Below, in pieces: positions 20,301 to 27,731 of a DNA stretch of 64,000 bases (position 1 is its first letter; the number at the start of each line of letters is the position of its first letter). Location of the stretch: positions 31,560-95,559 of the forward strand of contig JACRLN010000051.1 of NCBI GenBank assembly GCA_016215115.1. Direction: 5' to 3'. The position numbers and the translations under genes are program-made. The notes beneath the pieces were generated by a model, which saw only the letters and a list, made by a program, of their open reading frames with translations, was not told where the DNA came from and searched no databases. The DNA comes from Nitrospirota bacterium (lineage in GTDB: Bacteria > Nitrospirota > Thermodesulfovibrionia > UBA6902).

Positions 20301-20489
20301 CAGTTCCCTTTCAACGCTTTCCGGAGACGCGCCCGGAAACTTTGTAACTATAGAAACAACAGGTATCTCTACATTGGGATACATTTCAACGGACAGCCGG
20401 CGGTACGAGAATATACCTAATACAACAAGGGTCAGCATCATGACCGCCGCCAGGACAGGCCTCTTTATGGAAAGATCAGAAAGAAGCAT
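17385..20489 (-). CDS. RND multidrug efflux pump, HAE1 (AcrB) family
   Basis: A 1034-aa inner-membrane proton-driven pump. It starts at MLLSDLSIKRPVLAAVMMLT with no signal peptide beyond TM1, as usual. RND landmarks: large periplasmic loops after TM1 and TM7; conserved TM4 proton-relay region GLLIDDAIVVRENI (adjacent Asp residues, about 400); the duplicated half with GLVTKNAILLVDYA (about 930). Length matches the HAE1 family (about 1030-1050). The four bases before the next start codon overlap (ATGA) and the adaptor gene ends 3 bases upstream. The sequence favours AcrB/MexF-like export of hydrophobic compounds, distinct from the CusA-type pump later in the window. Substrate unknown. Confidence 0.95.
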   Translation of the reverse strand: MLLSDLSIKRPVLAAVMMLTLVVLGIFSYRRLSVEMYPNVEIPVVSIVTKFPGASPESVERELTKKIEEAVNPVAGVKRVISYSREGVSTVVVEFRLEEKINEVAQETRAKINAVRGELPQGIEDPIIQKLDFNALPVISLAVRSSSLSNRDLTLLVEKKIKRRLETVAGVGKVDLVGSAKREVNVVIDPVRIESLGIGVDTVINGLRSENVNTPLGRLNRGNTEYPLRVAGKPDRVEQFRSMVIGEREGRPIRLAEVAEVVDGIEEERSLALVNGIPAVALDIQKQSGANMVEVVDAIKKRVSQLQPELPSGVTLDVVRDASTMTLDSLRDVKEPMVIGGILTVLIVFCFINSWRSTVITGITLPISVISSFIILNALGMTLNIMTLMALSLAIGLLIDDAIVVRENIVRHLERGEDHFTAARNGTSEIGLAVFATTMSILAVFVPVAFMKGIVGRFFFSFGITVAFAVTVSLIVSFTLDPMLSSRWHDPAIHREGRRGFISRMLDRFNDLFENIAERYRGLIGWALGHRKTVLFSALAAFVGGLMIFGMLESSFMTNFDKGEFQVSFKTAPDASLSESRSRLNAMLEALKDISEIDHTYSTVGAGDSGTVQSGVVYIKLKESSERKRRQEAIQRDVRNRLQRIPGIKISIEEAGGVGSSIKPLVVNVRGEDISLLKKYSTKLKDKMYGIPGIVDIEATLENDIPEYRLTVDREKAVNAGIMTDRIVRTVSALVGGEAVTTYEDEDGDSVDMRVRLPEHLRQDPLQVQNLRLTMQWGNRSPVLMPLSNIASYEVSNSPSEINRQALNREVVITANLDGVPIGTAVSKVQKAAEGIRMEPGYKIVFSGEAEDMAESFGYMGESLILAVVLVYLILAAQFESFLEPLAIMLSLPLSIVGMAGMLFLTGDTINIMSLIGLIMLMGLVTKNAILLVDYAKVLRGRGMERSEAVITAGRTRLRPILMTTLAMIFGMMPLAFALGSGAEMRAPMARAVIGGLLTSTVLTLLVVPVMYTALDDFSVWVRKRFGLKKAVTT

Positions 20490-20492
20490 CCC

Positions 20493-21653
20493 CTAACCCC
20501 CCTGGCCGGTGATTATGACTTTGTCATCGTCTTTCAAATTAAAGCCGCCGCGTACAACCAGCAGTTCCCCGGGATTTAGTCCCGAAACAATTTCCACCTG
20601 ATCTCCCGCGATCACGCCGGTGACCACTTCCCTGTAATGCGCCAGGTCATTTTCAATTACGTATGCGCCGGCCTTCTTCCCCGCAACATTAAGACCTGTG
20701 AGAGCTGAGCGGGGGACCTGGATAACAGATCTCCTGATTCCTGTCTGAATCATACCTTTAACAAAAAGTCCTCCCTTTAATTCTCCCGATGAATTGATCA
20801 CTTCAGCGATCACTTTTACCGATCTGTCCGCTTCGTCCACCGAAGGGTTTATGTGCATTACCTTACCCGAAAATTTTCTACCGGGAAGCGCGTCCACCGT
20901 GAAAGTCAGAGGGTCCCCAATTTTTATGGAAGCCATATCTACCGACGGGACCGTGACGGTAAGTTTGAGGATTCTGTTATCTACGATCTTAAAGAGCGCC
21001 TTGGCTGCTCCTGTATCGCTGGCAAGATCGCCCACATTTACATCACGCAGGGAGACGACCCCGTCCATAGGAGAAAGTATCAGCCCTTTGGAAAGGCGCG
21101 CCTGAAGCGAGCGCAGTTCTCCTTCTGCCGCGCTGATCTGGGCCCGCGCTGCTTCAACTCCGGCATTTGCCGCCGCTGTCTCTGATTCTGCATCATCATA
21201 ATTCTGCTGCGTGGCAAGGCCGAATTCCCTGAGCTTCTGCATGCGGGCCTTTTCACGCTCTGCGCGCTGGGCAACGACCTGAGCCTGAAGGTATCCGGCC
21301 TTTGACGATTCAACCGCAGCCCCGGCCTTATTTACAAGAGCCCCGGTCTCACTTACGTTTATCCGGGCAAGGGGATCATTCTTCTTTACTCTTACCCATT
21401 CGGTAACATAAACATCACTTATGAGGCCCAGGATCTGGGACTTCACCTCTGCCTCGTATTTTGGGGTCAGGGAACCGACCACATCGATCCCTTCGATCAG
21501 TTCTGAAGCTGCAACCGTTATGGTTTCTACAGCCACCGCGGGACGACCGGCCTTGTCCTCATTTTTGCCGTCAGCGCTTTTTGAAGAACATCCTGACGTC
21601 CATAGTATAGAAAGCAATATGAAAAATAATAGTATGTTCTTATTCATAGTCAA
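20493..21653 (-). CDS. RND adaptor (membrane fusion protein), lipoprotein
   Basis: A 386-aa periplasmic adaptor. Lipoprotein signal MNKNILLFFILLSILWTSGC places it on the inner membrane. Then come the AcrA/HlyD-type barrel-sandwich halves (DVVGSLTPKYEAEVKSQILG and LILSPMDGVVSLRDVNVGD) around a helical hairpin, a beta-barrel domain and the C-terminal part ending NPGELLVVRGGFNL. The start is probably TTG at 21653, since AGGTGAG lies five bases before it and the preceding tetR-like stop is only 6 bases upstream; the ATG two codons later (21647) is an alternative. It connects the HAE1 pump with the TolC-like channel. Confidence 0.93.
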   Translation of the reverse strand: MTMNKNILLFFILLSILWTSGCSSKSADGKNEDKAGRPAVAVETITVAASELIEGIDVVGSLTPKYEAEVKSQILGLISDVYVTEWVRVKKNDPLARINVSETGALVNKAGAAVESSKAGYLQAQVVAQRAEREKARMQKLREFGLATQQNYDDAESETAAANAGVEAARAQISAAEGELRSLQARLSKGLILSPMDGVVSLRDVNVGDLASDTGAAKALFKIVDNRILKLTVTVPSVDMASIKIGDPLTFTVDALPGRKFSGKVMHINPSVDEADRSVKVIAEVINSSGELKGGLFVKGMIQTGIRRSVIQVPRSALTGLNVAGKKAGAYVIENDLAHYREVVTGVIAGDQVEIVSGLNPGELLVVRGGFNLKDDDKVIITGQGG

Positions 21654-21659
21654 TGTAAC

Positions 21660-22286
21660 TCACCTTTCCCTTTTCGATTTTGAAGGAGTGACCCCGTCAA
21701 AGACTAAAGCGAGCATGGCGGACAGTCCTTTTTTGTCTACCATAGGGGAGCGGTGGCAAAGCTGCTCTTCAAGCACAAAGTTCAGCGCCCCTATCAACAC
21801 ACATGACAACGTATCTGCATTCACCTTTCGGAATTCGCCGCTTTCGATCCCGTCCTTCACAATTAGATCCGTTACCTCTCTTATCTTGAGGTGGTAGCCC
21901 TCGAAGTCAATGAACGGCGCGCCCTGAGGAGGCCCGTAATAGATCGAATACATAAGTCTTGCCGCCTTGAGATTTTTCATGAACAGGAGAAATATCCTGT
22001 CATAGAGCCGTATCACGCGTTCACGCGCGCTCAATTCTTCTTGTACGGTTTCTTTTAATATCTTTTCAAGTACCTCGAAGGGTTTTGTCATCAGTTCTGT
22101 GTAAATGCCTTCTTTGTTCCCGAAATAGTAATAGAGCACCGGCTTTGACACATCCGCGGCCTCAACAATCTCCCGCACGGAAGTGGCGGCATATCCCCTT
22201 TCGTTAAAGATATCAAGGGCTGACTGGAGAAGACGTTCCCGCGCCGCATGCTCTCCGGATTTTACCGGGTATTTTTTTTTCGCCAT
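21660..22286 (-). CDS. TetR/AcrR-family transcriptional repressor
   Basis: A 208-aa regulator. The ATG read from 22286 follows AAGGAGTTTTG at good spacing; a TTG one codon earlier is less likely. N-terminal HTH (about 14-60): RLLQSALDIFNERGYAATSV, VREIVEAADVSKPVLYYYFGNKEGIY, a textbook TetR pattern. The C-terminal half is a helical ligand-binding and dimerisation domain. It is the first gene of the efflux operon, and a 22-bp near-palindrome lies about 27 bases upstream, so autorepression relieved by a pump substrate is the expected mode (family knowledge plus inference). Confidence 0.93.
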   Translation of the reverse strand: MAKKKYPVKSGEHAARERLLQSALDIFNERGYAATSVREIVEAADVSKPVLYYYFGNKEGIYTELMTKPFEVLEKILKETVQEELSARERVIRLYDRIFLLFMKNLKAARLMYSIYYGPPQGAPFIDFEGYHLKIREVTDLIVKDGIESGEFRKVNADTLSCVLIGALNFVLEEQLCHRSPMVDKKGLSAMLALVFDGVTPSKSKRER

Positions 22287-22312
22287 CAAAACTCCTTTGC
22301 TAAATTTATCTT

Positions 22313-22334
22313 ATATACCTACCGGTAAGTATAT
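22313..22334. promoter_or_regulatory. TetR-type operator
   Basis: A 22-bp palindrome centred on TACCGGTA with outer arms ATATAC and GTATAT; 20 of 22 positions are symmetric. It lies directly upstream of the tetR-like start and is the only strong inverted repeat there. TetR-family sites of this size bind dimers. Confidence 0.8.
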
Positions 22335-22667
22335 TTGACGGCAAAAACTTTGTCAAGGAATCTCTGTTTACGAACGATTTGTCAAAGCAACTCTGTAAGT
22401 GTTAAGACTGCTGCAATAAGGTATTTCGACATCTGGCTATTTTGAGTCAGTGGTTGCCAAATATCTCATTAATGAGAAGCGGGATTAGAAAGTTCAGTCT
22501 TTCACCATAAAAAAATCGTTCGTCAAGATGGATATGCTTTTCCGGAATGAAAGATTTCGGCTTGGATCATTCGTAGGGGCGATTCGGTGAAGCGCCCTTT
22601 TGATAGATGATTTATGTATGACGTTTCAATAACAGGGGCGAGGCACCGCCTCACCCCTACGAATAAT
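22335..22667. other. Intergenic stretch with two GTAGGGGC-family palindromes
   Basis: No gene is credible. At 22573-22600 GTAGGGGCG begins a degenerate hairpin, and 22634-22660 repeats the hairpin seen at 256-280 (GGGCGAGGC with GCCTCACCC). The rest shows nothing recognisable. Confidence 0.7.
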
Positions 22668-23594
22668 TTATATCGAAAGCTTCTTAATAAGCTTTCTTAC
22701 AGATGCGCATGATTCTCTGAATTGGGCTTTTTCTTCCTTGGTAAGCTTTATCTCAACTACCTTCTCAACGCCCTCTTTTCCGAGTATGACAGGCACGCCT
22801 ACATAGAGGTCTTTCACCCCGTATTCTCCGTTCAGATATGCAGCGCACGGCAGCATCCTTTTTTCATCATTAAGTATGGATTTTATCATCTGAAATGTTG
22901 CAGCCGCCGGAGCATAATATGCGCTTCCTGACTTGAGCAGGCTGACTATCTCCGCTCCCCCGCTTCTCGTTCTCTGGATCAATGCATCGATTCTGTTTTT
23001 CTTCATGATTTCAGTTACCGGAATTCCCTTAACAGTGGTAAACCTCGGAAGCGGCACCATCTGGTCACCGTGTCCGCCAAGTAACATCGCCTCTATATCT
23101 TCAGGAGATACATTCAATTCCCATGCAAGGAACGCCCTTAACCTTGATGCATCAAGTATTCCCCCCATTCCCATAACGCGCCTGCAGGAAAATTCCGTGG
23201 TCTTCCAGGCAAGCTGTGCCATTGCATCCATTGGATTGGTTACAACGATAATGATGGCATTGGGGGAAGTCTTTGCAATTGCACCGGATGCATTTTTAAT
23301 AACATCCGCGTTGGCATGAAGGAGGTCATCCCTTGACATGTTCGGCTTCCTCGGGAAACCCGCAGTAATGACAACAACATCCGAGTCTTCCGTGTCAGCA
23401 TAACTGTTTGTTCCTCTGACAGAAACAGCAGAATACCAGAGCGGACAGGCCTCCGAAATATCAAGCGCCTTGCCCTGAGGAATTCCTTCTGCAATGTCAT
23501 AAAGCACTACATCGGCAAGCCCTTCTTTTGCGATCAACTGTGCTGTCGAGGCTCCGACATTTCCAGCGCCTATGATAGTGATTTTCTTTCGCAT
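22668..23594 (-). CDS. mdh: NAD-dependent malate dehydrogenase (LDH-like type)
   Basis: A 308-aa soluble enzyme, malate + NAD+ to oxaloacetate + NADH, citric-acid cycle. Rossmann motif at the N terminus: ITIIGAGNVGASTAQLIA. Asp in VVLYDIAEGIPQGKALD selects NAD. Substrate arginines lie in GFPRKPNMSRDDLLHAN; catalytic His in LLGGHGDQMVPL (about 175). The GFPRKP loop favours malate over lactate. The length fits bacterial MDH type 3 (about 310). It stands alone on the minus strand with repeats on both sides, so it is probably monocistronic. Confidence 0.95.
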   Translation of the reverse strand: MRKKITIIGAGNVGASTAQLIAKEGLADVVLYDIAEGIPQGKALDISEACPLWYSAVSVRGTNSYADTEDSDVVVITAGFPRKPNMSRDDLLHANADVIKNASGAIAKTSPNAIIIVVTNPMDAMAQLAWKTTEFSCRRVMGMGGILDASRLRAFLAWELNVSPEDIEAMLLGGHGDQMVPLPRFTTVKGIPVTEIMKKNRIDALIQRTRSGGAEIVSLLKSGSAYYAPAAATFQMIKSILNDEKRMLPCAAYLNGEYGVKDLYVGVPVILGKEGVEKVVEIKLTKEEKAQFRESCASVRKLIKKLSI

Positions 23595-23625
23595 TGCTTT
23601 CCTCGTAAAAAGCCAACCTTCAAAA

Positions 23626-23653
23626 GTAGGGGCAATTCATGAATTGCCCCTAC
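23626..23653. repeat. 28-bp perfect palindrome, GTAGGGGC family
   Basis: GTAGGGGCAATTCA is followed directly by its exact reverse complement, with no loop. It lies 32 bases upstream of the mdh start. The cleanest member of the family in the window. Confidence 0.85.
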
Positions 23654-23739
23654 GATTAATTAACGGATAAACATTATAGCCAGGATATATTAACATTAAC
23701 AAGGTGTTAACAGTATAATAAAGACAATAAATGTATTTC

Positions 23740-23768
23740 TTGTGACAACATAAAATTCCTGTTATTAT
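23740..23768 (+). promoter_or_regulatory. Sigma-70-like promoter of the Trm112-like gene
   Basis: -35 TTGTGA (23740-23745), 17-base spacer, -10 TATTAT (23763-23768), 25 bases before the start codon. Confidence 0.45.
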
Positions 23769-23792
23769 GTAACCTTACAAAAGGAGATACAC

Positions 23793-23966
23793 ATGACCAT
23801 TAAAAAAGAACTGCTCGATATCCTGGCATGTCCTCAGTGCAAAGAGGATCTGAGATTGAACGCATCTGAAGACGGCCTGATTTGCGACAGGTGCAAACTA
23901 CTCTATCATATTAAAGACGATATACCTGTTATGCTTATTGATGAGGCTGAAAAGATAGGAAGCTGA
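23793..23966 (+). CDS. Trm112/YcaR-family small zinc protein
   Basis: A 57-aa protein, starting MTIKKELLDILACPQCKEDL. Four cysteines in two pairs (C13-x2-C16 and C31-x2-C34) form a zinc ribbon, followed by the family signature YHIKDDIPVML. The size matches bacterial YcaR/Trm112-like proteins (about 55-65 aa). AAAGGAGA lies at ideal distance from the ATG. Eukaryotic and archaeal Trm112 activates methyltransferases; the bacterial role is less clear. The gene ends immediately against a MITE-like element. Confidence 0.88.
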   Translation: MTIKKELLDILACPQCKEDLRLNASEDGLICDRCKLLYHIKDDIPVMLIDEAEKIGS

Positions 23967-24104
23967 CTACTAAGTAGTTCATAAGTAAGAATACATAAGC
24001 GTCATTCCCGCAGTCTTTTGAGCGGGAATCCAGAAAGGCACTGGATGCCCGCTTACTACCTGCGGGCATGACAAACGTGTCTTCATACTAATGAACTGAT
24101 TAGT
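23967..24104. mobile_element. MITE-like element, core repeat copy 3
   Basis: Core 24001-24072 (GTCATTCCCGC to GGGCATGAC). The outer ends are inverted: ACTAAGTAGTTCATAAGTAA at the left against the reverse complement of GAACTGATTAGTAT at the right. It begins right after the stop of the Trm112-like gene, and its right end contains the TAA stop of purB. The end sequence resembles that of the copy at 57767-57911. Confidence 0.75.
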
Positions 24105-25395
24105 ATTTAAAAACTCTTCTGAAAATATAATTCACGTTCTTTGTGTAATAAGACAAGTTAAAAAGCTTTGTTATTTCATTTGAAGACAGATATTGTTTTA
24201 TCTCTTTATCGTTTTTTAGAATTTCTTTAAATTCTCTTTTACTGCTCCAGCTCTCCATAGCGCTTCTCTGAACATGTTGATAGGCATTTTCACGGCTCAT
24301 ACCTTTTTCAATCAGGGCAAGCATGACCCGCTGGGAATTATAAAGTCCGAAACTTTTATTGATGTTCTCAAGCATTCTATCGGGATAAACATTTAGACCC
24401 CTGAGAATCTTTGTAAGGCGTGCAAGCATGTAGTCAATAAGTATGGTGCTGTCAGGGATAACGATCCGTTCAACTGAGGAATGACTTATATCTCTCTCAT
24501 GCCATAATGCAATGTTTTCCATCGAAGCCAATGCATTTGAACGCACAATGCGGGCCAGCCCGCTGAGATTTTCAGAGCCGATGGGATTTCTTTTATGCGG
24601 CATTGCAGATGAGCCTTTCTGTCCTTTCTCAAACGGCTCCTCTGCCTCAAGCACCTCAGTCCGCTGGAGATGCCTGATTTCAACGGCAATCTTTTCGATA
24701 GTGGCTGCTATAAGTGCAAGTGCATTCATGTATTCTGCGTGCCTGTCTCTCTGAATGATCTGAGTGGAAACCGGCGCAGGGTTTAACCCGAGTTTTTTAC
24801 ATACATAGGTCTCAATAAATGGGGGTATGTTGGAGAATGTTCCAACCGGACCGGACAGCTTTCCATAACTGATTGTTTCCTTTGAGCATTGTACACGGAA
24901 AAGATTCCTCTTCATCTCTTCATACCACAATGCAAACAACAGTCCGAATGTTGAAGGCTCAGCATGGATGCCGTGGCTCCTTCCCATACGCAAAGTGGTT
25001 TTATATCTAAAAGCATTTGTCTTTAGAACGCACATGAGTTCTTTGATATCGTCGATAATAATATCCGAAGCCTCTCTCATCTGGATTGCCAGAGCAGTAT
25101 CGAGGATATCAGAAGATGTAAGCCCCTTATGGATGAAGCGGGAGTCAGGACCGACATATTCGGCAACAGAAGTTAAAAATGCAATAACATCATGTTTAAC
25201 CGTTTGTTCAATCTTGTCAATCCGTTTGATGTTAAACTTTGCCTTTTTTCTGATTACCTGAAGGCTTTTCTTCGGAATCTCTCCAAGTTGTGCCCACGCC
25301 TCGCATGCGGCAATCTCAACATCAAGCCATTTCCGGAATTTGTTTTCCGGTTCCCATATTTTCGTCATTTCAGGTCTTGTATAACGCGGTATCAT
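24100..25395 (-). CDS. purB: Adenylosuccinate lyase
   Basis: A 431-aa enzyme that splits fumarate from SAICAR and from adenylosuccinate in purine synthesis. I start it at MIPRYTRPEM (ATG read from 25395) because GAGGAGA sits just upstream; a longer frame adds 8 residues. Fumarase/aspartase-superfamily landmarks: MGRSHGIHAEPSTFG (catalytic His region, about 135-150), the signature loop GSSAMPHKRNPIGSEN (about 255-270), and SSVERIVIPDS. The last codons (Lys-Tyr-stop) run into the inverted end of a MITE-like element, which supplies the stop. Confidence 0.96.
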   Translation of the reverse strand: MIPRYTRPEMTKIWEPENKFRKWLDVEIAACEAWAQLGEIPKKSLQVIRKKAKFNIKRIDKIEQTVKHDVIAFLTSVAEYVGPDSRFIHKGLTSSDILDTALAIQMREASDIIIDDIKELMCVLKTNAFRYKTTLRMGRSHGIHAEPSTFGLLFALWYEEMKRNLFRVQCSKETISYGKLSGPVGTFSNIPPFIETYVCKKLGLNPAPVSTQIIQRDRHAEYMNALALIAATIEKIAVEIRHLQRTEVLEAEEPFEKGQKGSSAMPHKRNPIGSENLSGLARIVRSNALASMENIALWHERDISHSSVERIVIPDSTILIDYMLARLTKILRGLNVYPDRMLENINKSFGLYNSQRVMLALIEKGMSRENAYQHVQRSAMESWSSKREFKEILKNDKEIKQYLSSNEITKLFNLSYYTKNVNYIFRRVFKY

Positions 25396-25692
25396 GGTTT
25401 CTCCTCTAGGATAGATCAAAAATAAAATATCAAAATGTAAAATTAATGAGTTTTTATTTTAATTTGGTAAATTTTCTCCACAATTTTGGTTTTTGAATTT
25501 TAATTTTCTTCTGTGTAATTACTATATCATAAGACACCCTTTTGATTTCTACAGAATTTTATATAAAACAGCAAAATGTTGCAAAGATAACAACAACAGA
25601 CAAACAGAAAACAGTCTGACATCTGTCTTCTAAAAAATATATCCTAAAGCCTGAAATTCTGGTATTATTATATTAACTTTAAAGGATCTACT
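25396..25692. other. AT-rich divergent intergenic region
   Basis: It lies between purB and the aroK-aroB fusion. It is strongly AT-rich and must contain both promoters, but I see no unambiguous -35/-10 pair, riboswitch or repeat. Confidence 0.5.
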
Positions 25693-27276
25693 ATGAAAAT
25701 CGTTTTGACAGGTTTTATGGGGACAGGGAAAACCTCTGTTGGCAAGGAACTCAGCAGGAAGCTCGGATATAAGTTTATTGACACAGACGTTTTGATTGAG
25801 GAAAGGGAAGGCACTCCCATTTCCCGCATATTCAAGAAAAAGGGCGAGGATTATTTCCGCAATATTGAGCAGGCCGTAGTTAAAGAAGTATCAAAAATAA
25901 GCAACGTTGTGATTGCGACAGGCGGCGGTGTTATTAAGAACAGAAATAATGTGGAAAATCTCGGCAGGAGAGGAATTGTCATCTGGCTTAAAGCAGACCC
26001 TAAAATTATTCTTAAGAGAGTTATGCTTGAAGGCGGGAAAAGACCTTTACTCGAAGTCGAAGAGCCGCTGGAGGAGATCAATAAGCTGCTAACGGAAAGA
26101 GTGCCTCTTTACATGCAGGCTGATGCATCCGTTGACACCAATTATATCACCCCTGAAGAGACAGCAGAGGAAATCATGGAAATGCTTGCGCTTGATGCGC
26201 AGATCGTGACTGTTGACCTGAAGGAGAGAAGTTACAGTATTGTTATTGGAAGTAAAATTCTTCAGAAACTCGGCCTCCGATTGAAAGAATTCAGGCCTTC
26301 CAAAGTTGCGGTTGTCAGCAACAAGACGGTCTTCCCTATTTACAAAGATACACTTCTTAAAGCGCTGAATGATTTTGATATAACACCTGAGGTCATTCTC
26401 ATCCCCGACGGAGAAGAATATAAAGATTTTACCTGGACATATCATTTACATGGAGAACTTCTCAAGGCAAGGTTTGACAGAAACTCCATGCTTATCGCCT
26501 TTGGCGGGGGCGTTGTCGGCGATATAACCGGTTTTGTAGCGTCAACATATATGAGAGGAATCAGATATGTACAGGTTCCAACAACCCTGCTTGCGCAGGT
26601 TGACAGTTCTGTAGGCGGCAAGACAGGGGTGAATCATCCTCTCGGTAAAAACATGATAGGCACTTTTTATCAGCCTTCGCTTGTCATGATCGATATTGAT
26701 ACAATAAGAACACTGCCAAAAGGAGAGTTATCCGCCGGCATGGCTGAGATAATTAAATACGGAGTGATTGCCGACAAGGAACTCTTTAATTACCTTGAAA
26801 ACAACAGAGAGAATATTCTTTCCCTCGGAGACAGCCTTATTCATGTAATCAGGCGTTCATGCGAGATTAAGGCAGGGATTGTATCAAAAGACGAAAAAGA
26901 AACCGGATTACGCGCTATATTAAACTTCGGGCATACAATCGGTCACGCCATAGAAACAGCAACGGACTATAAGAGATTTCTGCATGGAGAGGCTGTTGCA
27001 ATCGGTATGTGCGCTGCTGCGGACCTTGCGGTCCGGATGAATATCTTCAGAAAAAAAGAAGCGGAGCGTATAAAACGCCTCGTAGAACTGTATAAACTCC
27101 CGGCTATAATACCTGACAATATTAATTCCTCAGAGATTATCAATGCCATGGAAATTGATAAAAAGGTCATGGCAGGTCAAATAAGATTTATCCTTCCGGA
27201 AGCTATCGGCAAAGTCAGGATAGAGGAAAATGTTGACAGGGAGACGATTGCCCGCGTCTTACAGGCTAATGCCTGA
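25693..27276 (+). CDS. aroKB: Bifunctional shikimate kinase / 3-dehydroquinate synthase
   Basis: A 527-aa fusion of two shikimate-pathway enzymes. Shikimate kinase part (about 1-165): P-loop GFMGTGKTSVG, shikimate-binding FIDTDVLIEEREG, GGGVIKNRNN, lid GGKRPLL. Dehydroquinate synthase part (about 175-527): NAD-binding FGGGVVGDITGFVAS, then QVPTTLLAQVDSSVGGKTG, metal ligands in AEIIKYG and NFGHTIGHA. DHQ synthase acts at step 2 and shikimate kinase at step 5 of chorismate synthesis, so they are not consecutive; the fusion probably reflects a former aroK-aroB operon. AAAGGAT precedes the ATG. Confidence 0.95.
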   Translation: MKIVLTGFMGTGKTSVGKELSRKLGYKFIDTDVLIEEREGTPISRIFKKKGEDYFRNIEQAVVKEVSKISNVVIATGGGVIKNRNNVENLGRRGIVIWLKADPKIILKRVMLEGGKRPLLEVEEPLEEINKLLTERVPLYMQADASVDTNYITPEETAEEIMEMLALDAQIVTVDLKERSYSIVIGSKILQKLGLRLKEFRPSKVAVVSNKTVFPIYKDTLLKALNDFDITPEVILIPDGEEYKDFTWTYHLHGELLKARFDRNSMLIAFGGGVVGDITGFVASTYMRGIRYVQVPTTLLAQVDSSVGGKTGVNHPLGKNMIGTFYQPSLVMIDIDTIRTLPKGELSAGMAEIIKYGVIADKELFNYLENNRENILSLGDSLIHVIRRSCEIKAGIVSKDEKETGLRAILNFGHTIGHAIETATDYKRFLHGEAVAIGMCAAADLAVRMNIFRKKEAERIKRLVELYKLPAIIPDNINSSEIINAMEIDKKVMAGQIRFILPEAIGKVRIEENVDRETIARVLQANA

Positions 27277-27308
27277 AGTTTTGATAATGCCCCTTAGTAA
27301 TTCAGGTC

Positions 27309-27731
27309 TTATTTCCTGAATGTTGAATGACATTGTTTGCAGCTTTCTTCTACTTTTGTTGAGAGGTTGTTTGCAGCGTCAGCATCTTTTCTTTTTATTT
27401 CGTCCTTTAATTTCAGTATGTTTTCTCTAAAGACATTGCATTGTTTGGCAAACTGTTCCTGTTTATCCGCATTTTTATGTAATCTGAAGCTGTCAATGTC
27501 GGCGGCCGCTTCAATGATAGTTTCAACTGCGAGGTCCGCATCCTTAAAATTATTATCTTTAAGGGCATTTTTACATGCTTGCCATTGTTTGACGATTGTC
27601 GTCATTGTCTCGTGCTGTTTTTTCATCTCAGGACTCATTGTGTGACCGACATGTTTATGATCTGAAGTCCCTGCAAAAACAGCGCCGCTGCCGATCAAAA
27701 AAAGGGACATGATAATGCTAAGCGTTTTCAT
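27309..27731 (-). CDS. Periplasmic cytochrome with C-terminal heme motif (cytochrome c'-like)
   Basis: A 140-aa exported protein. Signal peptide MKTLSIIMSLFLIGSGAVFA. The body is all helical and Lys/Glu-rich, and one heme-binding motif CKQCH lies 9-5 residues from the C terminus (EESCKQCHSTFRK), the layout of class II cytochromes c (c'/c556-like four-helix bundles). The His-rich start of the mature chain (SDHKHVGHTM) could bind metal. The start overlaps the cusA stop by 14 bases, and AAGGAGG lies upstream, so it is the last gene of the metal-efflux operon. An electron-transfer or metal/NO-binding role in the periplasm is inferred. Confidence 0.8.
   Translation of the reverse strand: MKTLSIIMSLFLIGSGAVFAGTSDHKHVGHTMSPEMKKQHETMTTIVKQWQACKNALKDNNFKDADLAVETIIEAAADIDSFRLHKNADKQEQFAKQCNVFRENILKLKDEIKRKDADAANNLSTKVEESCKQCHSTFRK

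Noticed and set aside
19696..20496. Open frame of 266 codons opposite the RND pump gene
   Set aside because: Shadow of the pump gene on the other strand; Ser/Thr/Arg-rich translation without motifs. The same holds for 17932-18564 and 19012-19572.
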